A DNA stretch of 12,788 nucleotides, taken from positions 4,055-16,842 of the forward strand of contig DEHU01000196.1 of the NCBI GenBank assembly GCA_002352125.1, in the 5' to 3' direction. The notes beneath the pieces are model-generated. The model saw only the letters and a list, made by a program, of their open reading frames with translations. It had not been told where the DNA came from and did no database searches. Below, in pieces: positions 1 through 6,802 of this stretch; position 1 is the stretch's first letter, and each line of letters begins with the position of its first letter. This stretch comes from Competibacteraceae bacterium UBA2792 (GTDB taxonomy: Bacteria > Pseudomonadota > Gammaproteobacteria > Competibacterales > Competibacteraceae). Made by a program: the position numbers and the translations under genes.

Positions 1-563
1 ACGATGGCGCGGGCGATGGCGACCCGTTGTTGCTGGCCACCGGACAGTTCGGCGGGCGTGTGTTTTTCCCACTGCCGCAGACCGACCGCGTCGAGCGCCT
101 CGCGCGCCTTGGCGTGACGGGCGGCGCGCGGTTCGCCGCGATACAGCAGAGGCAATTCGACGTTTTCCAGCGCGGTGGTCCGGGCCAGCAGGTTGAAACC
201 CTGAAACACGAAGCCAAGATAATACCGGCGCAGTAGGGCGCGCTGGTTGCGTGACAACTGCTCGACGTGCAGGCCGCGAAACACATAGGCCCCCGAAGTG
301 GGGTTGTCCAGACAGCCGAGGATGTTCATCGCGGTGGACTTGCCGGAACCGCTCGGCCCCATGACGGCGACGAATTCGCCCGGTTCGATGCGCAGGTTCA
401 CGCCGCGCAACGCCTGAAATTCGGCCTGTCCCTGGCCGTAGGTCTTGGTCACATCCCGCAGTTCGATCAGCGGTTCCCCTCCCTCGCCCGGCTGGAGAGG
501 GGTTGGGGGTGAGGGCGGCTGGCTCCCCTCGCCTAGCGGGAGAGGGGTTTGGGGTGAGGGCAT
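1..563 (-). CDS. macB: MacB-like ABC transporter ATP-binding protein (partial, 3' end beyond the window)
   Basis: This is the nucleotide-binding part of a MacB/LolD-type ABC exporter, which powers a tripartite pump from the inner membrane. Visible motifs are the family opening [12 protein letters not shown] (about residues 32-43), Walker A GPSGSGKS (about 66-73), a Q-loop [10 protein letters not shown] and the signature [14 protein letters not shown], after which the window ends. The Walker B motif and any fused membrane domain lie outside. The ATG at 563-561 is 5 bases after the adaptor stop codon, so the genes are an operon and probably translationally coupled. The first 30 or so residues are odd: proline-rich and encoded by two copies of a dispersed repeat (476-560). 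No ATG, GTG or TTG lies between that tail and the conserved LIELRDV, so the tail is probably really translated. Recognition as an exporter ATPase is firm; the MacB name rests on the adaptor and outer-membrane partners. Confidence 0.93.
   Translation of the reverse strand, partial: MPSPQTPLPLGEGSQPPSPPTPLQPGEGGEPLIELRDVTKTYGQGQAEFQALRGVNLRIEPGEFVAVMGPSGSGKSTAMNILGCLDNPTSGAYVFRGLHVEQLSRNQRALLRRYYLGFVFQGFNLLARTTALENVELPLLYRGEPRAARHAKAREALDAVGLRQWEKHTPAELSGGQQQRVAIARAI
476..515. repeat. Dispersed GC-rich hairpin repeat, copy 1
   Basis: This copy has CCCTC at its left end and GAGAGGGGTTGGGGGTGAGGG at its right; its ends can pair as a hairpin. It is the first of two adjacent copies, aligning with 524-560. 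I recall repeats of this kind as frequent in proteobacterial intergenic regions. Here it lies inside the translated start of the MacB-like gene. Confidence 0.75.
524..560. repeat. Dispersed GC-rich hairpin repeat, copy 2
   Basis: CCCCTC (525-530) pairs with GAGGGG (542-547) around a short loop, followed by TTTGGGGTGAGGG. It is a near copy of 476-515. Read on the minus strand it encodes the first residues [13 protein letters not shown] of the MacB-like protein, and copy 1 encodes the similar [13 protein letters not shown], so the protein starts with a visible tandem peptide duplication. Confidence 0.75.
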
Positions 564-568
564 GGCGT

Positions 569-1873
569 TCATCGCGCCGCTCCCAAGCTGGCGGTGATGA
601 CCGACAGGCCCGGTTCCAATCCTTCGCCGGTCACTTCGGTCATGCGGCCATCGCTGCTGCCGACGGTCACCGGCACGGCGACCGGCTGGCCGTCGCGCAA
701 GATCCAAATCTGCCGCGCCGCGCTCTTGCTGCCTTTGGCGTTTGCCGATTGTCTCCGTGGGGCCAGGCTCCGGGGAGGACGGGGCAACAGACTGGCCACC
801 AGACCGCCGCCGCTGGACTGAGCCTCGGCCGGTTGTGGCGGCGTGAAGCGCAGCGCCGCGTTCGGGACCAGCAGCACGTTTTCCCGTTCGGTGGTGACGA
901 TTTCCGCCGTCGCGGTCATGCCGGGCCGCAGGCTGAGATCGTCGTTGTCCACATTGAGAATGGTCTTGTAGGTCACCACGTTGTTGACCGTCTCCGCACC
1001 GAACCGCACCTGCCGGATGCGGGCGGGGTAACTCCGGTTGGGATAGGCGTCCACGGTGAATGCGGCCGACTGCCCATCGCGCACCTGCCCGACATCAGCT
1101 TCGTCCACGTCCACCTGCAATTCCATCTGCGCCAGGTTTTCCGCGAGCGTGAACAATACCGGCGCTTGCAATGAGGCGGCGACGGTCTGGCCCGGCTCCA
1201 CCTTGCGTTCGAGTACCACGCCGTCAATCGGCGAGCGGATGGACGCCTTGGCTAGATCGGTTTCGTTGGAGCGCAACGTGGCGCGCGCTTCCTCGACCGC
1301 CGCCCGGGCGCTGGCTTCGTCCGCGATGGCGCGCTCCAGCGTCGCTTCAGCCGTTTCCAGCTCGGTCGGCGCGGGCACCTTGCCGCCGCTCAGCTTGGCG
1401 ACCTGCCGCAGTCGCCCAAGATTGGCGCGTGCTTCCTTGACCGTTGCCACGGTTTGCAACACCTTCGCCTCGGCGGACGCGATCCCGGCTTTGGATTTGG
1501 CGATCTGATCCCGCAGCTTGGCGATATCCAGCCGGGCGAGCACCTGACCCTTGCTCACCCGGTCATTGTCGTCCACCAGAACCGTTTCGATGGTGCCGGA
1601 CAACTCGCTGCCGACATCCACCTGATTGATCGGCTCCAGCTTGCCGGTCGCCGAGACGGTGACTCGCAGGTTGCCCTGGCTGAGCGATTCGGTCTGGTAG
1701 CGGGGCGCGGCGTCCACGGCGGAACCGGATCGAAACCACGCGAACCCGCCGCCGATCAGGGCGAGCGCGAGCACCGCGATCAGCCAGCGGAGAACCCGGA
1801 AGCGGCCGCGCGTCGATTCCGATTGGATAATTTTCGCCAGATCGGTATCCGCGACGGAGGGCGTGTTGCTCAT
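569..1873 (-). CDS. macA: MacA-like periplasmic adaptor (HlyD/RND membrane fusion family)
   Basis: This is the periplasmic adaptor that joins an inner-membrane transporter to an outer-membrane channel. The 434-residue protein has one N-terminal membrane anchor (about 28-48), the first lipoyl half (about 80-117, with GSELSGTIETVLVDDNDRVSKGQVLARLD-type sequence), a long alanine/glutamate-rich coiled-coil hairpin (about 120-211), the second lipoyl half with the hallmark SPIDGVVLERKVEPGQTV (about 214-231), and beta-barrel and membrane-proximal domains to the end. The start is set by ATG at 1873, which overlaps the stop of the upstream outer-membrane factor as ATGA and has AAGGAA about 8 bases upstream; the open frame extends further to 1930 but only inside the upstream gene. 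A basic, low-complexity insert (about 354-388, GGG, RPPRS, NAKGSKSAA) sits in the C-terminal part. The downstream MacB-like ATPase supports a MacA role. Confidence 0.95.
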   Translation of the reverse strand: MSNTPSVADTDLAKIIQSESTRGRFRVLRWLIAVLALALIGGGFAWFRSGSAVDAAPRYQTESLSQGNLRVTVSATGKLEPINQVDVGSELSGTIETVLVDDNDRVSKGQVLARLDIAKLRDQIAKSKAGIASAEAKVLQTVATVKEARANLGRLRQVAKLSGGKVPAPTELETAEATLERAIADEASARAAVEEARATLRSNETDLAKASIRSPIDGVVLERKVEPGQTVAASLQAPVLFTLAENLAQMELQVDVDEADVGQVRDGQSAAFTVDAYPNRSYPARIRQVRFGAETVNNVVTYKTILNVDNDDLSLRPGMTATAEIVTTERENVLLVPNAALRFTPPQPAEAQSSGGGLVASLLPRPPRSLAPRRQSANAKGSKSAARQIWILRDGQPVAVPVTVGSSDGRMTEVTGEGLEPGLSVITASLGAAR

Positions 1874-3330
1874 GGCGATGTTCCTTGCCGATTGGCGGCA
1901 ATGTTGTTGGCGGGTATCGACGACGACCAACCGCCACCTAACGCCTTGTAAAGCTGGATCAAGGCGGAGAGGCTTTCGGCCTCGCTGGATTTGAGGTTAT
2001 CTTCGAGGGTGAGCACGGTGCGTTCCGTGTCCAGCACCGTCTGGAAATCGATGATGCCAGCCGTGTAGCGGTGCCGGGCCAGCAGTGCGGCCAGACGCGC
2101 GGCCCGCGTGGCATCGCGCAAGCTCTCCTGCCGTTTTTGGGTGTTGGTCAGGGCGACCAGCGCGTTCTCCACCTCTTCTAGCGCGTTCAGCACGGTCGAT
2201 TGGTAGCTGACAAAGGCTTGCTCCTGTACGGCGTTCTGAATTTCGATCTGTTGGCGGATGCGTCCGGCGTCGAAAACCGACGCGGCGACGCTACCCAGCA
2301 ACGTTCGCGCGACCGCGTCGCCGCTGGACAAGGCGCCAAGGCTATACGCTTCCAAGCCCAGCGACCCGCTCAGGCTGAAGTTCGGATAGCGTTCGGCCTC
2401 CGCCACGCCGATTCGCGCGGTTTCCGCCGCCAGCTTGCGTTCGGCGGTGCGCACGTCAGGCCGCTGACGCAAGGTATCCGCCGGAATGCCGATAGTCACT
2501 CGTGCGGGCGGGTGCGGGAGGCCGGTCGAATCGGCCAGCGTGTTGGTCAAGCTCCCCGGCCGTTGGCCGAGCAGGATTTCCAGACGGTGTTCCGCCTCGG
2601 CACGGCCGGTTTCCAGGGTTGGGATTTGTGCCCGGGTCTGTTCCAGATTGGCGCGAGCCTGCTCCACATCCAGGGCGCTGGTCAACCCGGCCTGCGCGCG
2701 CCACTGGGTGAGCTGCAAGGTTTCGGTCTGGGAAGCGGCGTTGGCCTTGGCGATGTCCAGCCGGGCCTGGAAACTGCGCAGTTCCACGTAATTGAGCGCG
2801 ACTTCGGCGACGAGCGAAACTTGCGCGTCGTGCAAGCTGGCTTCGCTGGTTTCGAGGTCGGCCTGAGCGGCCTCCTCGCTGCGTCGAAGCCCGCCAAACA
2901 CGTCCGGTTCCCAACTGGCGTCGAAGCCGGCATTGTATAAATCGCGCGTCGTGCCGCCGCCGGTTTCGGCGCTGCTTTGGGTTTGCGCGACCGAGGCCGA
3001 AGCCGTGACCGTCGGGAATCGATTGGCTCCAGCCAGCGCGCGACGGGCGCGTGCCTCGCGCAGTTTCGCCTGGGCGGTGCGGAGGTCGAGGCTGTTTTGT
3101 AAAGCCCGTTCGATCAACCCGGTCAGGGTTGGATCATCGAGCTGCCGCCACCAGCTCGCCAGGTCGCCCGGAGCGGTTCGCGCGACGGCGATCTTGGCCG
3201 CCGCCGCGCCTTGCCAGGTGGCCGGGGTTGCCAGTTCGGGGGCGACGTAGTCCGGGCCGACTGCCGCACAGCCGGGCAACAGCAAGAGCGCCAGCAGCGT
3301 GGCGGGGGTGATGGAAAGAGAGGGTTTCAC
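1870..3330 (-). CDS. Outer-membrane factor lipoprotein (TolC/NodT family efflux channel)
   Basis: This is the trimeric outer-membrane channel of a tripartite export system. The 486-residue protein begins with a short lipoprotein signal (LLALLLLPG followed by Cys21), then AAVGPDYVAPELATPATW, the standard mature start of NodT-type factors. Two helical outer-membrane efflux repeats follow (about 60-250 and 270-470), including GLTSALDVEQARANLEQT in the first and the matching RYTAGIIDFQTVLDTERTVL in the second, and YKALGGGW near the end. The start is chosen by an AGGAG 7 bases before GTG at 3330; ATG at 3336 is also possible but would leave only one base after AGGAG. It follows the oxidoreductase gene by about 40 bases and overlaps the adaptor gene by 4, so it is the second gene of the operon. 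In most MacAB operons the channel is absent or last; here it precedes the adaptor. Confidence 0.95.
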   Translation of the reverse strand: MKPSLSITPATLLALLLLPGCAAVGPDYVAPELATPATWQGAAAAKIAVARTAPGDLASWWRQLDDPTLTGLIERALQNSLDLRTAQAKLREARARRALAGANRFPTVTASASVAQTQSSAETGGGTTRDLYNAGFDASWEPDVFGGLRRSEEAAQADLETSEASLHDAQVSLVAEVALNYVELRSFQARLDIAKANAASQTETLQLTQWRAQAGLTSALDVEQARANLEQTRAQIPTLETGRAEAEHRLEILLGQRPGSLTNTLADSTGLPHPPARVTIGIPADTLRQRPDVRTAERKLAAETARIGVAEAERYPNFSLSGSLGLEAYSLGALSSGDAVARTLLGSVAASVFDAGRIRQQIEIQNAVQEQAFVSYQSTVLNALEEVENALVALTNTQKRQESLRDATRAARLAALLARHRYTAGIIDFQTVLDTERTVLTLEDNLKSSEAESLSALIQLYKALGGGWSSSIPANNIAANRQGTSP

Positions 3331-3370
3331 CAACATGCTCCTGATCAAAAAGGGGCTTGTCCGAGAGGGT

Positions 3371-4705
3371 TCAACGCAGCGCGAACAATTCTTGATGGAA
3401 CCGCCTCTCGGGCAGACCCATGGCGGCCAAATCCCGTTTCAAAGCCTGGCCAAATCTGGCAGGCCCGCAAAACCACACGTCGGCATCGCGCCAGTCGGGT
3501 ACGGTCTTGCAGATTCGCTCCGCATCTAGCCGGCCATCGCGCTTGTCCCATAACACATGCAGGGGAATGTTGGCGGCTTGCGCGTCGCGTTCGAGCAGAT
3601 TGATAGCTTCAGCGTCGTAGATCGCCGTGGTGTGAAACAGGTCGATGGCTTTGCCGTCGGGCGTTTGGGCGAGGGTTTGCAACCGCGCGATGAAGGGCGT
3701 GATACCGATGCCGCCACCCACCCAAATCTGCCGCGATTGCTCTCCCTGGAAGTTGAAGCGCCCATACGGACCTTCGACCTTGACCGGGTCTCCGACGTGC
3801 AAACGATCCGTCAGCGTGCGCGTATAGTCGCCCAAGGCTTTGATGATGAATTGGATTCGACCATTGCCGGTCCAGGCTGACGCAATGGTGAACGGGTGCG
3901 GTCCTTCGTCCCTGTGCAAGGTCAGGAAGGCGAATTGTCCCGCCTCATGACCGGCCCAACGCCCCTTAAGGCGAATGTCCAACGCCAGCACGTTCAAGGC
4001 ATCGTGGCGGATGATCGACGCCACCTCGCCCACGACCTGCCGGCTGATCGCCACCCGGCGCAGCAATACCATGACCGCCGCCGCGCTGCCAGCAGCCATC
4101 AGCATGGCCATGACCAACCCCAATGCACTACTCCAATAGTCGAACTTCATCAAGATGACCGCGTGCCAGACCAGGGCCAGATAGGCCACGGCGAGCAAGC
4201 GATGGGTTTTGAAGAACCAGCGATAGGGAAAACGTTTGACCAGAGCCAACGCCATCAGTGCCACCGCCGCGTAGAACGCCCATTCGCCGATGCTTTCGGC
4301 CAGATGGCGCTGACTCGCGAAAAACTGCTGGATCGGATCCGCCGGCAAGGCAGGCTGTGGCGGACGCGCCGGGCGCTCCAGCAAACCCCAGCCCACCAGC
4401 CATTTGGGAACCTGAGCCATCAGCCAGTGGCTCAGGGAAAGCACCAGTCCCGAGATGCCCAGCCACTTGTGCAGGCGGTACATCTTGTCGAGTCCGCCCA
4501 GATGGGGCTCCAGTACGACGGGGCGGATGGCCAGCAGCATCGCCAGGCTCATGACCCCGATGCCCAGCACGCCGCTATATTGCATCCATACCGCGCGCCA
4601 GCGAAAAAAATTGTCCAGGCCGGACCAAGCCGTCTGATCGGCGAGCCACCAAAGACCGGTGAGAAGAAGCAGATAGATCCAGAAGGTGTGTTTCGGGGGT
4701 TGCAT
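3371..4705 (-). CDS. NOX/ferric-reductase-like transmembrane flavohaem oxidoreductase
   Basis: This is an inner-membrane electron-transfer protein moving electrons from NAD(P)H through FAD and two haems across the membrane. The 444 residues contain about six membrane segments (about 9-22, 44-61, 82-97, 141-156, 168-186, 195-215). Haem-ligand candidates are His79 and His93, 14 apart, and His168 and His181, 13 apart, which is the spacing known for gp91phox (101/115 and 209/222). The cytoplasmic half has the FAD motif HPFTIAS (270-276), the nucleotide loop GGGIGITPF (330-338), CGP (413-415) and a family-type C-terminus EFALR-like ELFALR. The acceptor may be ferric iron, oxygen or a periplasmic partner; sequence alone does not decide. 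The ATG at 4705 has GGAG 6 bases upstream. It is the first gene of the operon with the export genes and lies divergent from the DUF262 gene, 64 bases from the GTAAA array. Confidence 0.92.
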   Translation of the reverse strand: MQPPKHTFWIYLLLLTGLWWLADQTAWSGLDNFFRWRAVWMQYSGVLGIGVMSLAMLLAIRPVVLEPHLGGLDKMYRLHKWLGISGLVLSLSHWLMAQVPKWLVGWGLLERPARPPQPALPADPIQQFFASQRHLAESIGEWAFYAAVALMALALVKRFPYRWFFKTHRLLAVAYLALVWHAVILMKFDYWSSALGLVMAMLMAAGSAAAVMVLLRRVAISRQVVGEVASIIRHDALNVLALDIRLKGRWAGHEAGQFAFLTLHRDEGPHPFTIASAWTGNGRIQFIIKALGDYTRTLTDRLHVGDPVKVEGPYGRFNFQGEQSRQIWVGGGIGITPFIARLQTLAQTPDGKAIDLFHTTAIYDAEAINLLERDAQAANIPLHVLWDKRDGRLDAERICKTVPDWRDADVWFCGPARFGQALKRDLAAMGLPERRFHQELFALR

Positions 4706-4768
4706 GGTTCACTCCAATAACATGCGTCACCAAGCGGGGCATTATGATTATCGCCACTGTACCCCCGC
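4706..4768 (-). promoter_or_regulatory. Promoter/leader region of the oxidoreductase-export operon
   Basis: Between the GTAAA array and the oxidoreductase start, the minus strand carries GATAAT (4752-4747) and CATAAT (4746-4741), either of which could serve as a -10 box. There is no good -35 at the normal distance; the nearest similar hexamer, TTTACC (4778-4773), belongs to the array and would give a 20-base spacer. A weak -35 next to a regulator array is what an activator-dependent promoter looks like, but this is inference. GGAG at 4715-4712 is the ribosome binding site. Confidence 0.4.
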
Positions 4769-4836
4769 GCTCGGTAAATGCGGGTTAGCGTTGTGTAAAG
4801 ACCGGTAAAGATGGGCAAGAACAGGTAAATGCGCTT
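4769..4836. promoter_or_regulatory. Copy A of a phased GTAAA array, probable CpxR-type operator
   Basis: Six half-sites are spaced 10, 11, 10, 10 and 10 bases apart. They start at 4774 (GTAAA), 4784 (GTTAG), 4795 (GTAAA), 4805 (GTAAA), 4815 (GCAAG) and 4825 (GTAAA). The pair at 4795 and 4805 is GTAAA-N5-GTAAA, the published consensus of the CpxR box, and OmpR-type regulators in general bind direct repeats of about one helical turn. The block ends 4 bases before a good plus-strand -35 box and begins 64 bases before the divergent oxidoreductase start, so it can serve both directions. It matches copy B (6673-6740) at 59 of 68 positions with no gaps, and all four perfect GTAAA sites are conserved. 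Binding by the encoded CpxR-like protein is inferred. Confidence 0.75.
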
Positions 4837-4840
4837 ACCG

Positions 4841-4870
4841 TTGAACGACGGAATTTGCTCGGTCTATAGT
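4841..4870 (+). promoter_or_regulatory. Sigma-70-type promoter of the DUF262 gene
   Basis: TTGAAC (4841-4846) and TATAGT (4865-4870, five of six to consensus) are separated by 18 bases and lie directly downstream of GTAAA array copy A. Transcription would begin near 4877, giving a leader of about 45 bases before the ATG at 4922. The last GTAAA half-site ends 11 bases before the -35 box, a position from which a bound OmpR-type regulator could contact RNA polymerase. Confidence 0.6.
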
Positions 4871-4921
4871 GGAGGTCTACCCTTTTCACGATCCGATGGA
4901 CCTTGGCGTAGTGGAGGTCAT

Positions 4922-6643
4922 ATGGCAGCGACCAATTTCAAGACGGAAAACAACACCTTCCGCAAACTCATCGGCAACGGTCTGACCTATAGCATTCCGC
5001 GTTTTCAGCGCGACTACAGTTGGACCGATGACGAATGGGAAGACCTATGGATGGACTTGCAGGGCACCCTGCAACCCGGCGGTGAACCCGCCCACTACAT
5101 GGGCTATCTCGTCTTGCAATCAGCCGACGACAGGACATTCGAGGTCATCGACGGACAGCAGAGATTGACGACCGTCAGTCTCATCGTGCTGGCGGTGCTG
5201 AAGAATCTGCAACGCCTGATCGACGCCGGGAACGATGCCGACGCCAACCGGCGGCGCATGGAGCAGATACGCCAGACCTATATCGGTTATCTCGACCCGG
5301 TCACCTTGGTGGCACGCCCCAAGCTGACCCTGAACCGCAACAACAACAGCTACTACCAGGATTACCTGGTGCCCTTGGGACACCTGCCGCAACGCGGATT
5401 CCGCGCCTCCGAACATCTTCTGCGCAAGGCCTTCGATTGGTTCGACAAACGGGTCGCCGACTTCCTCAAGAAGAGCAGCGGCAATGAGGGTATGCGCCTG
5501 GCGCAGTTCGTCGAGGACCTAAGCGACCGATTGTTCTTCACGGTCATCACGGTCACCGACGAATTGAATGCCTACAAAGTGTTCGAGACCCTGAATGCGC
5601 GGGGGGTGCGGCTGTCCGCGACCGATCTGCTCAAGAACTACCTGTTTTCCGTGCTCGATCGGGGCGGCGATCATGACGACCATGAGTTGCGCAATCTCGA
5701 AGGCCGTTGGGAGGCTATGGTGGGCCGTCTGGGCGCGGAAAGCTTCCCGGATTTTCTGCGTGTTCATTGGAACAGCCGCCGCAGCTTTGCCCGTCAGGCG
5801 GAATTGTTCAAGACCATACGGAGCAAAGTGAAAACGCGTGAAGCGGTGTTCCAGTTACTGCGCGGCATGGAACAGGATCTGGATGCCTATCTTGCCCTGT
5901 CCTCGCCGGAGGCTTCCGATTGGCCTCAGGCAGCTAAGAGTCACGCGGCAACACTGAGGACCTTCAACGTCCGTCAGCCCTATCCCTTGCTCCTGGCGGC
6001 GAAGCGAAGTTTCGATGCCCCCGACTTCGCCGGGTTGATGCGGGCATGCGTCGTGATTTCGCTGCGTTTCAACGTTATTTGCAGCTACAGCACCGCCGAG
6101 CAGGAGCGCACCTACAATGCCGTCGCCGAGCGCATCGCCAAGGGGGAGATCGCCGGTCTTGGCGCCGCCCTCGGCGCAATGCAAAGCGTCTACCCGAACG
6201 ATGCCGCCTTCCGGGCTGCTTTCGCGGAAAAGACCATACGCACGACCCAGTCGCGCAACAACCGTGTGGTGCGCTACATCCTGTGCGCGTTGGAAAAGCA
6301 CCTGTCCAGCCAAGACTATGCCTTCGCCAGCGATAACTTCAACATCGAGCATGTCCTGCCGCAGAACCCCGAGACGGGCTGGGAAGCCTTCACTGACGAG
6401 GAAGCTGACGCGCTGGTATATCGCCTGGGTAACATGACCCTGATGCAGGCCGGGGCGAACAAGGACCTGGGCAACAGCCCGTACCTAACAAAGCGGACGG
6501 TATTCGAGCGGAGCAGCTTCGCTATGACCCGCAAGCTGGCGACGGATCACGCCGAATGGACGCCGGAACGCATCGCCAGCCACCAAGGCTGGATGGCCGG
6601 CCAGGCCACCGCAGTCTGGCGCATTGCACAACTGGCGTCTTGA
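4922..6643 (+). CDS. DUF262 + DUF1524 (HNH) protein, GmrSD/SspE-like nuclease
   Basis: This is a single-chain DUF262/DUF1524 protein of 573 residues. Members of this group (GmrSD, BrxU, SspE) are nucleotide-dependent endonucleases of anti-phage defence, several acting on modified DNA. The DUF262 part shows IPRFQRDYSW (25-34), DGQQRLTT (77-84, the nucleotide-binding motif) and FETLNARGVRLSATDLLKNY (221-240). The DUF1524 part has an HNH-type nuclease core with NIEHVLPQ (His477), LGNMTLM (Asn504) and a following asparagine/lysine-rich stretch (513-524); all key residues appear intact. The start is ATG 4922 with GGAGG 4 bases upstream; the open frame reaches back to 4829 but its extra 31 residues read through the operator and promoter. 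It is alone: no DNA phosphorothioation or modification genes are visible beside it. Base composition looks less GC-rich than its neighbours, which fits acquisition. The target is unknown. Confidence 0.93.
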   Translation: MAATNFKTENNTFRKLIGNGLTYSIPRFQRDYSWTDDEWEDLWMDLQGTLQPGGEPAHYMGYLVLQSADDRTFEVIDGQQRLTTVSLIVLAVLKNLQRLIDAGNDADANRRRMEQIRQTYIGYLDPVTLVARPKLTLNRNNNSYYQDYLVPLGHLPQRGFRASEHLLRKAFDWFDKRVADFLKKSSGNEGMRLAQFVEDLSDRLFFTVITVTDELNAYKVFETLNARGVRLSATDLLKNYLFSVLDRGGDHDDHELRNLEGRWEAMVGRLGAESFPDFLRVHWNSRRSFARQAELFKTIRSKVKTREAVFQLLRGMEQDLDAYLALSSPEASDWPQAAKSHAATLRTFNVRQPYPLLLAAKRSFDAPDFAGLMRACVVISLRFNVICSYSTAEQERTYNAVAERIAKGEIAGLGAALGAMQSVYPNDAAFRAAFAEKTIRTTQSRNNRVVRYILCALEKHLSSQDYAFASDNFNIEHVLPQNPETGWEAFTDEEADALVYRLGNMTLMQAGANKDLGNSPYLTKRTVFERSSFAMTRKLATDHAEWTPERIASHQGWMAGQATAVWRIAQLAS

Positions 6644-6672
6644 TCCATCCTCCCTCTCCCTTGTATCCCAAT

Positions 6673-6740
6673 GCTCGGTAAATGCGGATTAGCATCGTGT
6701 AAAGAAAGGTAAAGACGGGAAAAAACGGGTAAATGCGCTT
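6673..6740. promoter_or_regulatory. Copy B of the phased GTAAA array, probable autoregulatory CpxR-type operator
   Basis: This is the second copy of the 68-bp block, 1904 bases from copy A and in the same orientation. Its half-sites start at 6678 (GTAAA), 6688 (ATTAG), 6699 (GTAAA), 6709 (GTAAA), 6719 (GAAAA) and 6729 (GTAAA), at the same spacing as copy A. The nine differences fall in spacers or in the two degenerate half-sites. It lies 63 bases upstream of the cpxR-like start, so autoregulation of the two-component operon is likely. Similarity to copy A falls off sharply on both sides. Confidence 0.75.
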
Positions 6741-6766
6741 GGTTGCTGAGCGTGGATCGCTATGAT
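6739..6766 (+). promoter_or_regulatory. Possible promoter of the two-component operon
   Basis: TATGAT (6761-6766, five of six to consensus) could be the -10 box. The best -35 at normal distance is the weak TTGGTT (6739-6744), with a 16-base spacer, directly against the last GTAAA half-site. A better-looking TTGCTG at 6743-6748 is too close to that -10. A poor -35 beside an operator array suggests activation, but the exact start site is uncertain. Confidence 0.4.
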
Positions 6767-6802
6767 GATCGTTATGAAAAGCGAGCAAGGCAGTTGGCGG
6801 CG

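Noticed and set aside
1874..1930. Extension of the MacA-like protein to 1930
   Set aside because: The extra 19 residues lie wholly inside the outer-membrane factor gene. ATG 1873 has a ribosome site, overlaps that stop as ATGA and leaves the usual short cytoplasmic tail.
3896..4720. 274-residue plus-strand open frame opposite the oxidoreductase gene
   Set aside because: The product is rich in His, Gln, Pro and Arg with no motif, which is typical of the antisense of a GC-rich membrane protein gene.
4769..4836. The evenly spaced short repeats as a CRISPR-like or minisatellite array
   Set aside because: The unit is only 10-11 bases with a 5-base core, spacers are conserved between both copies, and both copies sit at promoters; a regulator operator explains this better.
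4829..4921. Extension of the DUF262 protein to the ATG at 4829
   Set aside because: The extra 31 residues read through the last GTAAA site, the -35 and -10 boxes and the leader, have no ribosome site, and the conserved family start follows ATG 4922, which has GGAGG.
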